Assembly (NCBI GenBank): GCA_003640385.1
Contig: RCAB01000246.1
Coordinates: forward strand, 29,576-93,575
Length of the DNA: 64,000 bases
DNA from: Setaria digitata
Lineage: Eukaryota; Nematoda; Chromadorea; Rhabditida; Setariidae
Direction of reading: 5' to 3'
In this document: one piece after another, positions 26,041-39,600 of the stretch
Numbering within the stretch: the first letter of the stretch is position 1
Layout of the letters: the number at the start of each line of letters is the position of its first letter
The notes under the pieces: generated by a model
What the model was told of the DNA's origin: nothing
Databases searched by the model: none
What the model saw: the letters and a program-made list of their open reading frames with translations, nothing else
Position numbers and translations under genes: made by a program

Positions 26041-29000
26041 TTAATTTGTTCTTAATCGCTCCACTGCCATACTAAAAAATGAGCACCGATCAGCGCACAT
26101 CATCTGAAAGTGTTTGCACCAAATTTCTGCCACGTCGCAATATGCACCCTGCAAAATTCTTATCATTTACTATCACTGATTGGTAATTTTAAAATGCATT
26201 TTTTTCCTTGGGATCGTTGATTTATGCTTAACCAGTTTGTTATTGTTTAATCGGTTTAATGCCTGCCAATTATTAATTAGATTTTTTTTAATCAATCTGG
26301 ATGATAAATATTTCCTTTTATACAAAATCGTTATCAGTATTTAATGTAACGGATAATATTCGATATTATAATCAGTGTTTCTAATATGTATCACTTTTCA
26401 AATTGAGTGATTTTATCGACCAAATTACGACCAATAAAACTGTAGACTCGAGTAAAGATGCTACTTTTACGATAACAGAAATAAGCTAACAAAATTTAGA
26501 AATTTATGAAGCTAGTAGTAGTCAGTTACTTTTTGATAATAATGATTTTGAAATTAGTTAGTTTTTGTGATTTGCAATACTGACAATTACGAATAAAACT
26601 AATTAGCAAGTTATTTTTTTGTGATGGTGGTAATTAATAGGTTGCTTTTTCATGATTATGCTGGCGGCCGCTGATTTCGGGATCATAAAATTAATGACAA
26701 AATAAAGTAATGATAATAATAATAATAATAATATAACAATAATATAATAATAATAATAACAATAACAATAATAAAAAAAACAATAATAATAATAAGAAGA
26801 AGAAGAAATGATACTGAATGAATAAAATACTTCAAAATAATGCATTTGAACGAACTCATATACTTCAAATTGTGCATTAAAATTTTTTTTACAGTTATTA
26901 ATCCACGGAGTCTTGTTAATAATTTACATATTAATTAATTAATAGTTATTAAATAACCTTCATANTCATATACTTCAAATTGTGCATTAAAATTTTTTTT
27001 ACAGTTATTAATCCACGGAATCTTGTTAATAATTTACATATTAATTAATTAATAGTTATTAAATAACCTTCATAATGTCGTCGGAGGAACGCATAAATGA
27101 GCCAAAGTTTACGGAAAGGCGTTCAATGAAGAGAAGTATGGCATGAGATATTGGCCAGATAGCTTGAGCAATTAGTTCGATAAGTGCCGCAATGGAAAGC
27201 TCCAGGTAGCAAATGATTAAATAGCTAGCAACAATGAAACCTGCAATCGTTACCGGACGCTGAAATTATAGGACAGAATCAGAAGCAGAAAAAATGACAG
27301 CGAATTACAGTACGGAATCAGGAACAGGAAGAAAAAAAGGACGCAGCAGGCAATATAAAAAGCAGAAACAGGAAACGAATAATCCTGATTAATATTTAAT
27401 TAAAATATATTTGTTAGCTAAAATATGCTATCATTTAAAATAATAGCCGTAAATGAATTTTTCAAATAACATCCTCGAGATCTCTAGCGTAATGTGATCC
27501 ATTGAAGATGTTTATCTATATTGATATTGATATTCGAATGGACTTATTATGCTTCTGTTTATTCTTTAAGTTAGATTGCTAATAGATAAATTAATTATGA
27601 AATAAAAAAAGAAATTAGACAGTCTCTACGCTCCTCTACTTTAACAATTTAAAATTTAAATTTAGCCTGCACTTTCCCAATTTTTACCAAATTATCAAAA
27701 TTCTGGGGAATTAAATAATCAACATTGGAAATGTTTACTTTTTGTTGTTTTACAAAAAGGAATATTGAGAACAAGATTCTTCTTCCTGTAGAACATACAA
27801 AAAAAATTTTAAATGAAAAAGAAAAGAGTAGAAAAAGTGAACTCATTGCAGATTAATAATCTAAAAAAAATAAGAAAATTACAGTTCAAAATAAGAGAAA
27901 GGAATAGAATGACGACTAATAATATGGTTTATATAATTAAAAGTGGAAAATTTTAGCTTCATTTTGGCCAGCACTTTCAAAAAATTATTTAGAAGTACAG
28001 GATTAAAAGTAAACATAATTTACAAGAAATAGATCAAGTTGTTGTTAAACAAACAAACACATTTAATAAAAATAAAAATCAAAAAGAATAAGCGAAAAAA
28101 AAAAAGAGAAATGAATGATAATTGAAGTATGATGGAAAAAAATTACTGCGACAGCAAAAATAATTCGAAACAACATGTTAGATATTAAGAGGACCGCTAC
28201 TACTGTAAAAAATAATTTCAAACAATTGCTTGGATATGGAAAAGATTGCTTTGACAGTAACAATAATTTCAAATAAGTGATTAGATAAGAAAAAGATAAG
28301 GATTGATATGACAGTAACTGCCTCTCTCTATCTCTCTTAAATCTAGATAAAAGGGAATAAAACAATAAATGATGAAATACTTACAGGGTGATCCTTCAGA
28401 AATTGTGAGATTTTGGTGAGTATAAGAAGGAAATCATCGAGTAACTGATATAAGGCATGAGAAAATCGATGAACGGACAGATCGTCACTAGAAAAAAGTT
28501 TTAAATGATTGTCCCAATTCTACAATTCATTCTAATTAACGCAATTTTCAGAGCTACCATTCTTGGTAGGCAAAAAAAAGAAAAGAGTGAAATTTTGTCA
28601 TTGGAATTATAAGTTTAATACATTCATTCATGTTAGATAATTTAAACCCATCGATAAGCTATCAACAAATTTAACTTGTCATCTTTAAGTGATCGATAAA
28701 TTTTAATTGTTGTTGATTTGTAGATATGGATTTGTCAAGCATAAATTTTACTCATTTCCGTATGAAGTACAAAATTTCTTCTCTACTAGAATTTCTCACT
28801 CTTATTACCCCAAATCTCGAGATAATAGTGGTGGCGCTATTAAGATAGATTGAATAATGATGAATTTCATGAAGTTCACTATCATTCTTGCTGTGATAAA
28901 GAATATTGTGTCGAAAAAGATTATCAGCAAGAACTACTGAATTGATTTAACGAATGTAAAGCGAGTAAAGTGGTAATTTGTGTTAAGTTACATAATTCCT

Positions 29001-30310
29001 TAAATTAAATTATTTGACAGAAGCATAAGCAAAAAAGACAAACTCTAGCTGGCTTTCATCAAGCTGACAGATATTCTCGATATCTGGACACATCGGAATA
29101 TCATCACGCCTTTCCGATGCTGTACCTTGAATTGCAAAATCGCAACTGCAGGAGGATTTTAGTAATTATTCATTTCGGAAAATTATCAAAAATTCTTGCA
29201 AAAATTTATTTATCATAATTTTTCCGACAGTTTAGAAAAAGTGCTCATTTAAATAACATAGTTAGTTAGTTAATCAATGGCAGACAAGAAATTTATCATA
29301 TTGATATATATATATTTTAATAATAACACCAATATGTACTAAATAACTAACTAAATAAATAAATAAATCATTTTTAACTAAATAACAAAATCTAAATTAT
29401 ATTGCTAATGAACTGAATTAAATAAATATACAAATAAGTAAAAATAACTAAATCATTTTTATCAGTAACGATAAGTGATTCACGATTTCATTAAGAAACC
29501 ATGCATGTGAATTACATCTTATCACCAAAAGCCAACTTTGTACTAGATGAAGATAAATTTTGTTCGCGAAATTTTCCACTTCTTCGCCACTGACGACGTC
29601 GTTTACGTTGCTTGCTCTGAGATCGTACTGATCGTATTGGTATTGTAAGCGTTTCTTGAGTCACAGAATTTGTTGATGACATTTCTTGCCCAGCTCAATT
29701 TAAATTAATTAGTTTTAGTTAATTTTACCAGATATAAAATTATAATATTGGGTTCATTCGATGTTAAAACCGCATTCCGTCGTATATTTCAATTTATTGA
29801 TCATTTATCATTTCCATGAACAACTACAGATAAGTAGTGTTGTATTATTTACATGAATAAATAGGTAATTTTGCCAATAAAAACATAGCAAGATAATTCA
29901 TCGTTATCAAACACAATTAATCATTAAAAAAAAAAAAAAAATTAGTCAGTCTTCATCTTAATCAGTAAATCCTGGATGAAATGTAATAAAATAATATTCT
30001 CTATCGATTACATAAAACGTCAAATATTGCATCGACCATATATCAGGTCAGATGGAAGGAATTATTTTATATGATGAAATTTTGTTGCTAATTAGAGAAT
30101 AATGAAAATTCGTGCATTAAGAAGTTGTTTTAGATAGCTAAAAGTGAGAATAAACGTATGATCATAAATTATATTAAGGAAACGTCGCATATTTAAGAAT
30201 AAAGAAAGAGATTATTAATTACTGGTTGTTACTTGAGACTGAGATGAAGCAACTGGTAAGTTAATATCTGATACTGGAGGAGTAACAGTGATATTTGCTT
30301 TAGCTGTCAT
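26041..30310 (-). CDS. Uncharacterised membrane protein with hydrophobic hairpin
   Basis: Not recognised. Exons (transcript order): 30310-30223, 29693-29516, 29145-29044, 28487-28385, 27259-27068, 26148-26041; all splice in phase, 256 residues, ATG at 30310, TAA at 26043-26041. Seen in order: a Ser/Thr-rich N-terminus; a strongly basic patch (KQRKRRRQWRRSGKFR, about residues 60-75); an acidic segment (CPDIENICQLDES); an amphipathic helix (ALYQLLDDFLLILTKISQFL); about 45 hydrophobic residues after HPRPVT that could form a hairpin or two membrane helices; and a short Cys-rich tail (YCDVAEIWC...MMCADRC). The hairpin with WPISHAILLFIE is faintly like REEP/Yop1 ER-shaping proteins, but that is only a hunch. 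The terminal exon is joined through donor AAG|GTTATT, also used in the kinesin. If it is not spliced, the protein ends two codons later (TAA at 27061-27059). The duplicated N region lies in the last intron. Confidence -1.
26664..26671. other. GCGGCCGC octamer
   Basis: A NotI site in a GC-rich patch of about 20 bp, inside very AT-rich DNA and about 300 bp from the single N. It is probably chance, but noted because it is unusual here. Confidence -1.
26715..26810 (+). repeat. AAT/AAC trinucleotide-rich tract
   Basis: Imperfect (AAT)n mixed with AAC and AAG units, in the last intron of the minus-strand membrane-protein gene. The hydrophobic minus-strand ORFs over it are translations of this repeat. 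Confidence -1.
26856..27074 (+). repeat. 109-bp direct duplication around a single N
   Basis: Bases 26856-26964 and 26966-27074 are the same sequence except for one base (ccacggaG versus ccacggaA) and are separated by one N at 26965. The right copy runs seven bases into exon 5 of the membrane-protein gene (exon ends at 27068). The pattern fits two contig ends that overlap but were joined without merging. Confidence -1.
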
Positions 30311-33300
30311 TTCAGATGGCCTGGAAAAAAAGTGAAAAACACCTGTAATTATTTTTTATTGTTGTATTAATGAATAAAATGAAATGAAAATATTTGTGAG
30401 AAAAGAAAAAGGAGGTAGAAGATTTAATTGCATTTTTCGAAATTTCCTTACCTGTATTTTTCTCAATATTTATGAGTCTATATATTTTTTGTTGTTCATG
30501 TTTTCGTATTTAATTTTTATTATTCATATTTTTCTTTTTGTGCATTTTGTCTATGCTAGTTCTTTAAGATTTTCAGTTTTTCTTTTCTTAGCGATATTTT
30601 TATCATATTTCAGCAATATTTACCAAATACTGAAGTGTAAATTATAAATTGAGTAATGAACAATATAGTTTTATCATTGTATTTAATTTTTTTTCCAGAT
30701 AGGATTTTTCCTTTTCTGATAAGAATAATTAATTAGTGTAAAAAGTGATCGAAAATGAACAAACGAATTTTGATTAAGTATTGGCGTATTGATAATTTCC
30801 TCAATCGATGGACAGTTTGGTATATCATCTGCTCGATCCTTATGCTTCCTGATCGGAAAAAAAGTACGATTATTTTACTAATTGTCTTACCTTTATCATT
30901 AGTTGGTGCAAAATTCATGTGATGCAAACCTATAGATAGGAAAAAGAAAAGCTTTTCCTAATTAATAAAAAAATTCTAGAAAAAAAAAAAAAAAAAAAAA
31001 AAAAAATAAGCAATGCAGTCAAATGACTGTGCCTTACATTATCCATCGTTGTTTTAACGTTTTAATTTCTTTACGTCTAAAGCGATCTGATGACATAGTC
31101 TTTTCTGAAATTATAAAAGCTTTCGAAAGCAGATCTATTACTGTTAAAATATGCATCTTGGAAACGTATACATTGCACGTGAACTTTTTACACAAATTTC
31201 TTAATTAAAAAAATTAATTATGCTACCACTCATCATTATCACGTAAACGTGTGAAAAAATCTCCTGACATGGCTGTGCTGAAGTGTTCGAAGAACACATC
31301 TCACTTCTCATTTTATGCTATGATTAATTTTTGCGTCACTATCACGTGTCCACATCAAGCATTTATCATTTTAACTAAAGAATGAAAATAATATACGTGA
31401 AGAGACAGTGCCAGGTGAAAGTTGTAAGAGGTAAAAAAAAAAAAAAAAAAGACGTCCAAAAATATTATACAACGATATTATCAGAGAGATACCGAAGAAA
31501 AGAACCGCTAAACTTGCTGCAGTACTGATAAATAAATTGTAATTAGTATTCTCATCGTTTAAAATGTATTCGAAATTACAATTATCTCATAATAATATTG
31601 TCAAAAGAAACGTCATTACAGATGACTGATTTTTAGACTAGACTATTTCATTTGACCATCTATAGGCTAACAATTATATCCAATAAAAAGATTTTAACTC
31701 ATTGACAGCATTTTTGATTTTACAGGTATTAACAATGAAATGAAAGCTGCAAAAAATTTTTGAAAATTTGTTTACTTTGATTTTACAGAAAACTAATTTA
31801 AAATATATTAACTAAACATTGCAGATATGTGTATTGGTTACAGTGTTAAAATCAGCATTCTGTAGCATAATGATATAAAACGTTGTTACACGTTTTGACG
31901 TGAATAAATGCACAGGAAAGCTAAAAAGTATTTTAACAATTCAAACACAAACACACACGAAAAAATTTCTAAATAGTTTACAAAATGCTAATTTTAAAAT
32001 TTTATTTGATTTTAGCATTTTGAGTATTTTAATACAATACATTAGTGATATTAAAGATACTTTTAATACAAATCACAAACACCGCTTTAGAATATAAATA
32101 ATAATCAAATTGGAATATTGCTTAGCTAAATGGCAATTATCACTTCTTATCACTATTAATCTTCGACACATTACTCATTATTTTTATTTAAGTTCATTTT
32201 CGATACATTACGTACCAAGTTAATTTCGATTTCATTTCACGTCCACTCCCATATATCCGGTATACCTTTCATTTCCGATATCTCATTCATTCCCGATGCA
32301 TTATTTACTTTGTTCATTTCCAGTAGATTACGTATCTCGTTCATTCCTGATAAATTACGTACCCCACGTATCCTACGTATCCTTCATACATTGCATATTT
32401 CATGATTACAGTGAAATCCTCCAATTTTAAATGAATTTCTCCTCATTATCTCTCTTATTTTATGCAAATTTTTGTTGTTCCTCCATTTCTCGCATGTAAA
32501 GTATTTAAAAGATTGCTCACCTCTGTCCACAATGGCATTATTTGATGGTGTGGGAAAGGAAGTAGGAAGGATCGAAGATCGTAATCACGCTTTTATATTT
32601 TCAACATAAGGTTAGACGTAACGGACGTGGATAGGTGACTACACTTGACGCAAGACATCTAGAATAAGCAAGTCGGTAAAATGTGCCTAGGGTAACTTCA
32701 TCATATTATTAGAATCTACTCAGCTATTACTCCTACGATTCTTTCTGAGATCACGCAGTGTGATGTGATAGCATGATAGCAACATGATAATGTGTTAACA
32801 AGATTGGAGAGTTTTTCTAAATAATCGAAATAGCAAGCATCTATCGATTTCGAAGTTTTGTATATTTAATCAGTCTAAACTATCTAAAATGTAGAAGATA
32901 GTACGGTAAGATGTAATTGTCATTAGCTTGGTCTAAAATAAAATTATTCCTGAAAAAGTTTCATGATAAACAAATTCAGAATGCGAACTGAGCGGAAGAA
33001 TGTCGGAGGAGTAAGGTAATGAGGTAGAAATGTCTGAAGAAGACTTTGACAAATTTCAAATTATACTGACTTGAATTTTAGCTAATAATTGTGCTTTTAA
33101 ATATGCATATTCGAAAAGTTTAAACAATCGTAATATTATGAAGTAGAAATTGTAAATAAAATAGCATGGAAATTTGAATAAATAATATGATAGACCTGAA
33201 ACAGTAAGCAATGAAAATTGTGGAGCTGGGAATTTAAGAAATAAATCTGAAATATGACGTAAATAAATTGAAATAATATATCATAAAAAGATTCGTACAG

Positions 33301-33629
33301 TATATTTAGATTAGTAATAATGCCAAATTATTTTATCTGTGTAATCTTATTACTCACTTAGGATGACAGAAACCGGTAAAGGAGTTCACGATAAAGCGAT
33401 CTTTTGAAGTATTACTATTCAATAATCAATATCAGTTATCTTTTATCATATTCATGATCTATGCCGAGAGATAGAGGTGCTTCGGCTTAATGATTGTAGA
33501 TTGTCGCGATAAGAATGTTATCAACATATAGGATAAAGTGATCAGTTAACGAATGGTTGTTTTTCTTTTGCTTTGATAGGTCTTGCAAATTTCTTACTGT
33601 TTTTACCTAAAATCATTTAGTTTGCAAAA
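30311..33629. other. Divergent intergenic region, presumed promoters
   Basis: About 3.3 kb between the membrane-protein gene (-) and NELF-C/D (+). No exon was recognised. It holds a long poly-A run near 30980-31006, another at 31434-31450, and a loose repeat array at 32160-32390. Presumably it contains both promoters, but no specific element can be named. Confidence -1.
32160..32395 (+). repeat. Degenerate repeat array (cattnnngatanattacgta)
   Basis: Repeated words such as 'ttcatttccgata', 'attacgta' and 'tcattcccgatgcatta' recur about every 35-45 bp. The copies are strongly diverged. No coding sense is seen. Confidence -1.
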
Positions 33630-36600
33630 ATGGAAATGGATAAGAATGATGGTACGCAAAAGTCAAAAGCGATGGATAGTGGTGATGGAAGACAAATATT
33701 TTCTTCTAATCTTTCCGGTAAACTCTGATTATTTTAATAGAATTCGATTGAAAAAAAAAAAAAAAAAAAAAGGGAAGAAAAGATGAGAAAGTACTGGAAA
33801 TTTCAAATCGCTAGAGAAGTTTATAATTTTTCGCTTCTATAAAGCATAATTTTTGCTTCTATTATGTTATCTACATTAAGCCAATATTTGATTCAGTTTG
33901 TAAAATTAATTTTAAAGAAGGGATAAATTGAAATCATGATAAGATAAGCGTCCAAAATTAAGCTATCAGCCGAAGTAGGCTATAAAAAAAATGCTAGAAA
34001 ATTCTAAATTTTTGAATGCACTTTAGAAATTTTGCATTCAAATGTAGTGTAACTATCACCTCTGTAATCTGACACCTACATGAAATATTGAATGAAATTG
34101 TACATGGTATAATTTATAAATTAGTTAGGAATAATTACGCTAATCTGTAATTATGGTAATATGACAGGGCGTAAGATTATAACAGATATAACAAAAATGA
34201 TACAGTAGACTTTAAAATGTTAACAGTGATAAATTTTTGAGTTTTCCTTCTTCCACCGTCCGAGAGAAACTTTTTTAGAATTTCCTCACGTATTTTTCAA
34301 TTTTTCGACAACTTTTCTGCGATATTTCTTTTGTTTTTTCCTTTCTTTTTTCTCATTTTTTCGTGGAAAACTTAGAAAATTAATTATTAGAAAAGATCAG
34401 ATGAAAAATACAGAGAATTTTATTTAATGTTCCTGCAGCTGCTGCTATCAGTAGTAGCGGTGATAATGATCCTGATGAACCCTCATGTAGTCGGACTGGT
34501 CATAAGACAAAACGAGAGCTATTACAGGAACATCTGAAAACTCTTCAAGGTTCCTTTTTTTTTTTTGAATTCTATATTTCAACTAATTCTGATAAACAAA
34601 GAAAGATATGCAAATGAGAAAACTGTTCATATTTTCTCATGTTTTAAGTCCTAATTCTTGATTTAGTTTATTTCATTTTTTTTGTTGCAATAATTGCAGC
34701 AACTGATTCAATAATGGAACCAAATGTTGATGTAACAATCAAAGGATTTTTGAGAAGTGGCGGTCATCCGGAAGTGGTTATCAATTCTCTCACTGATAGT
34801 TATCGTGGTGTTGCCCAGGTCAGATTAAAATCTCAGTTAAAGAAATAAAATAAGGCGAAAATATGGTAGCTCGGAAGCGGTCACCAAAATACGCATGAAA
34901 CTTATCAGTATTGTTAAGAAATATACCTAAAATTTATCAGCAGATAACACAGCAACCAAAGTGAATATTTCCCCATTGATATTAGCTGATAAATATAATT
35001 AAATATATTCATACCTAGGAAGCAATCATTAAATAAATTATTGTTAGACACTGTTGGCATGTTTTATCACTCAGATTTTTAATCCTTTTATTACTTATGT
35101 CAGTTCTGGCGTGAGTATAAGCGCATCGTTTATTTCAATAGATTACAGTTTAGTCTAGTTTAAAATGTTGCAGTTCTGCGAATTAGTTGGTGATTGGTTA
35201 ACTGATCTGGAAGGTGACCGAAAAGTAGTTAATGATTGTTTCGAAAAAAGTTTGAGCTCTCTGCTTGAAAAGCGTTTTGTTGCTGAAGTTGTCGATAAAA
35301 ATTTCGAATTGTGTGACGATGTAAATAAGTGGTTGCCGGAATTGCTGCAGTACAGGTAGAATAATGACTAGAATATTTCTAAAATTCAAATTTGGCATAT
35401 TAATTGCTTCAAAGTGCATAAATTTAAAATAGTTTTATGCTTCAGTGTACAGTACGTATTATAAATAGTCTTATTGTTAAAGTTAAATTTATTATTTCCT
35501 GTAAAATTATGTACATTTATAATATTTCGATTCAGTTTTTTCTTGCTTTGTTGTGAACAAATGAAATTTGAAATATAACACCAGATATTTCTGGCACTTT
35601 AGTTCTTTTTAATTTCTTCAATTGTTTATCAAGAAAATATTTTTGTTTTTTTTTTTTCACACTGAAATTCCTTCGCAAATAATTTTAAATCTGAAAAGAG
35701 ATAAAATTTGTAGCACTTGGCGTAATCTAATCTATACACTTCTCGAGCAAAATCCACGGTCAAAATTTTTACTGAAAGCAATTAGATTGATATCAGATGC
35801 CGGTTATCAGCATGAAATCACAAATGTTCGTCCAGCTGCTCAACAAGTACAGATTTTTCCATTTTTCCATGTGTTAATTTAATATATTAATTATTGCTAA
35901 TTGACCTCACTCAAGCATGTTTAATGTTTAATTATTATTTATTGAACTTCATTCAAACACATTCGATTATTTTTTTATTTTGAAGCTTTTATCTTCGTGC
36001 ATGCAAGGAATAGTTTTCTCAGTAATGTTAATTTTTTTTTGCTTTTTTGAGAACAATCTATTTCCTTTTTTTTTTTTTTTCTCGCTTATTTTGTTCAAAT
36101 GAACGATAAACATGAGAGGCTAACAAATAAATTTTCTAACTGCTTTACAGAATATTACAATAAGTAGTAATAATTAAAACGTCAAAATGTTCATTTACAG
36201 TATCCTAATTTTGTTCTTATAGCTAGAAATTTATTGTCGTATGGTACTAACTGTTGTTAATGGCTTTTTAACGAAACTTAAAAAAGGACCATTAACGGAA
36301 GATTATGAGAAGGCAGCCGCTGAATTGACTCGAATCGTTTGCTATAGCGAGCATACTTATTTATTCGCGCAAGCTCTTCTGCATGAAATTATCAAAGAGG
36401 TTAGTTTGAAATGTTTTTTTTTTTTTCGTTACTGATATCATTATAATATTCCGTTTTGGATAAATGTGAAAGTTACGTACGCTAAATTAAGTAGATGCAA
36501 AATTGTGAAGGTTTCTGAGAAGAAAAAAGGAAAGAAAGAAAGACGTGATATGTGAAAATATCACGTCTTCCTTTCTGTCCAAAATTATCATCAAAATAAA

Positions 36601-39600
36601 TTAATGAATGATATTTGCTTGACTGCGAACTTAACAACAGTATAAATAAAACACAATTGAATAAAATTTTACAAAAATTCTAAATAAATAAATGTAATGG
36701 AATGGGAAGTTTAAAAATAAATTCTCATTTATCCGATCGTAGGAAGGAGTATAATATAATAAGATAAATTTTGAAAAGATTGAATTCAACAAGGAGAATT
36801 TTCATTTTACCTGATATAAGTATGATAGAATAAAAAAATTTAAAAAAAAAAAAAGAATTCGTATTTGTCTAATTTTGGAATTCTATATAATTTTCTAATA
36901 TCTTGATAATTTTCCTCTTTTTTTTTTTTTGTAGGAAAGAAATGAAACAGCAGCAGCAGTTTGCACACATTTATCACTATTATTACGTCGTGAAGCACAC
37001 AAGCGTAACTATCAGGATACGTGTGATATTCATATTGCGTTAACCGAAGGACATGGTGAACGTAACAGTGGCTTGAAGCAGATGATTTTTACTATGCTTA
37101 GCAAAAAATGCCTAAATCAAGCTGATATTATTCGTCTTTTTGACGTAAATTGATTTTATTGACATTTAAGTTACAAATTTGAAAAATTTAATTTAATTTC
37201 ATTGATTAATAATTACTCCTTTTTCTCTCTCTTTCTGCCACATCCTAGCTTTCGCTCCTCTTTTGATATCGAATTATTTCTTAATTTCAGCTACCGTAAT
37301 AAAAATTTCTTAATCAATTTCCAGTATTTGCTTGTTTATTATCATACCATATTCTAATTCATCATTTTCTGAAGCAATATATTTAGTTACAAAATGAACT
37401 ATCCTTGATTGAATTATTAGCAGTTTTCAAATCGAAATATATATTGTTAAATGCAAGGGCCATCTCCATTCGTCCAGTAATCTTTAATAACGTTTAAAAA
37501 AATCTTAACGCACTACAGCTAAAAGATGTATAATGTCTATGGTATAGGAAGATTTATTCGGAATCATGACATCTAATTTCTCGCCCGGAGCCAGAAGATA
37601 TATTCAGAAGCTTGACATTTTTGATTTTGTATATTGTAGCCAGAACATGATTATGATATATCTTGTTATTAGTTAGATTGACACCAGTTGCTACCCTAAA
37701 AGATGTGTTTAGATACTTAGCATCAGATGCTACCAATCTGTTTAGGTGCTTGAATCTGGTTTCCTAAGCTAATGCTAGAAAATTATAAAATTTTAATGAC
37801 AATGAATAAAAAAACATAAATTGTTGCATCAACCTTCTCGAACTTTATTTTTTTAATTAGTTTTAATGCCTTTTGAAATTTTCCTTTTTCCTCGATATTT
37901 CTTTTTTTTTTGAGATTTCCCTTCCACTTTCTCTTGTTTCCTTCTCCATACTTTCTTTCCAGCGCTACAGTTCATCAGAACCACCAGCTGTTGAATTTAT
38001 TCAGGATCCATTTTTCACCGATATGCTTATCGATGCGTTATTTGCATATGAAGGAAGCAAAGTCAGTTCTTTTGGTTGTTATTTTCATCTTTAATAAAAT
38101 ATTTGTCAAAGTTTATATTTATCAAAAAACGATGGGGATATATGAATTTGCGTAAGGAACATACATGGAACATTTGAAATTCATATAAAGGCCAGTGAAA
38201 ATTTATAGCATATTTAAAATTTATTTGCAAAAATTCTAGACATTCATGAAGAAAAATTAAAATTTATATTGAAAATTTTGAGTATTTTCCGAATTCTACT
38301 AATTTCTGCCTTCTAGATTATTCTTTGCTTATGCTACATTCTCTCATGCTCCAAATTAAAGATGTTTCATCTACTTTACATTTATCATGATCATAGTTAT
38401 CCAACCATTTTTCACTCATCCAGAACTACACTTTTTTATGTTATTGTTCTTTCTTCTTTTTTTTTCATATAACAAAGGTTAAAGTCAGTAGCTTATTGTT
38501 TGCATAATAATTAAATATTTTAGGTTCAGTTAAATCATCGCTCGAAATATATCTTTTTATTGTGCTATGCTTCTTGTGGTGTGAATGGCGAACCAGAAAG
38601 CGCAAGTTTTTGCATCCTATAATTAGTCCTTCTGTATAATTTCACTTTCTTAATTGCCAATTTAGTTTACTGTTTTTCTTACACTAAGTGCTGGATCGAA
38701 ATGGTAATAAAATTCAGGAGGAGATGAAAGAAACAAAACGCATTATGGAGCAGGTTTTGGATAGTATACGATCGGGTCGTGAATTTTTGAGAGATATCCG
38801 TTTATTGCTTAATGGTATGATTATTATAAACTTGAAATTTCTAACTTTTCATATGTGAAACATGTTATAAATATATATATTATTAAAAAAAAAAATGAGA
38901 ACAAACTGCAATCTTATCACCTATAACATTGATAATGTCAGATTATTATGAAAACTACCCCTTAATTGGAATATTCTATAATACATAGCTCTAGCTAGCA
39001 TTTAGCTTAGTTTCAGATATAAAGTGCTGTTTTTTAAAATTATAAAATTAGAATATGATGCTTAGTTCTAGATTATACCGTCATAGGTATTTTAGTCCTC
39101 AGAAATAAATAATTACATTTTGCTCGTTGTAAAATATTGTTTGTAAACATTTATTCAGAAAAAAAAAGCATCTTTAGATTAATAAATATTAGAGCCTGAT
39201 GGTTTGTTTCCTTTTTCAAGGAATTTTTTTTCCGTCAATTGCCAGTGGTCTATTACATTATTTGCAAGGATTTTTGCTTAGCGATGAAATACTCAGTGAA
39301 TTGGAAGTGGTACACTTCGTTTTATTAGATGAAATTGGTACCAAACATTCCGGCCTACATGTCAGGTAATGATATCATCGTCCTAATTGTAATAGTCGTA
39401 ATGAGCGTTGGAAAAGCAACAATTCTTTGAAGGGAATGAAATAGTCTCGAGTAAAATTTTGAAGTGTTTTTAAATTTACATTTAATTAAATTGTTAATTG
39501 CCAGAAACTTAGACGGTTTAATTTCAAAACCAAATACTATAATTATTATTGCCACTGCTTAATTGTAGTATGAGCGAACTATGATCGCTATTCGAAGCTG

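Noticed and set aside
26062..26190. Plus-strand start-like MSTDQRTSSESV reading
   Set aside because: The minus strand of the same bases has a strong acceptor, the right phase and a stop that complete the membrane-protein gene; the + reading has no partner exon.
26664..26671. NotI site as vector contamination
   Set aside because: Only 8 bp with no adjoining vector or adapter sequence; most likely chance.
26603..26877. Two Tyr/Ile/Leu-rich minus-strand ORFs
   Set aside because: They are translations of the AAT-type microsatellite and cover an intron.
27059..27259. Direct stop two codons after MK in the membrane-protein gene
   Set aside because: Kept only as an alternative: the donor AAG|GTTATT is used elsewhere in this window and a phase-matched exon follows, so the spliced form is preferred.
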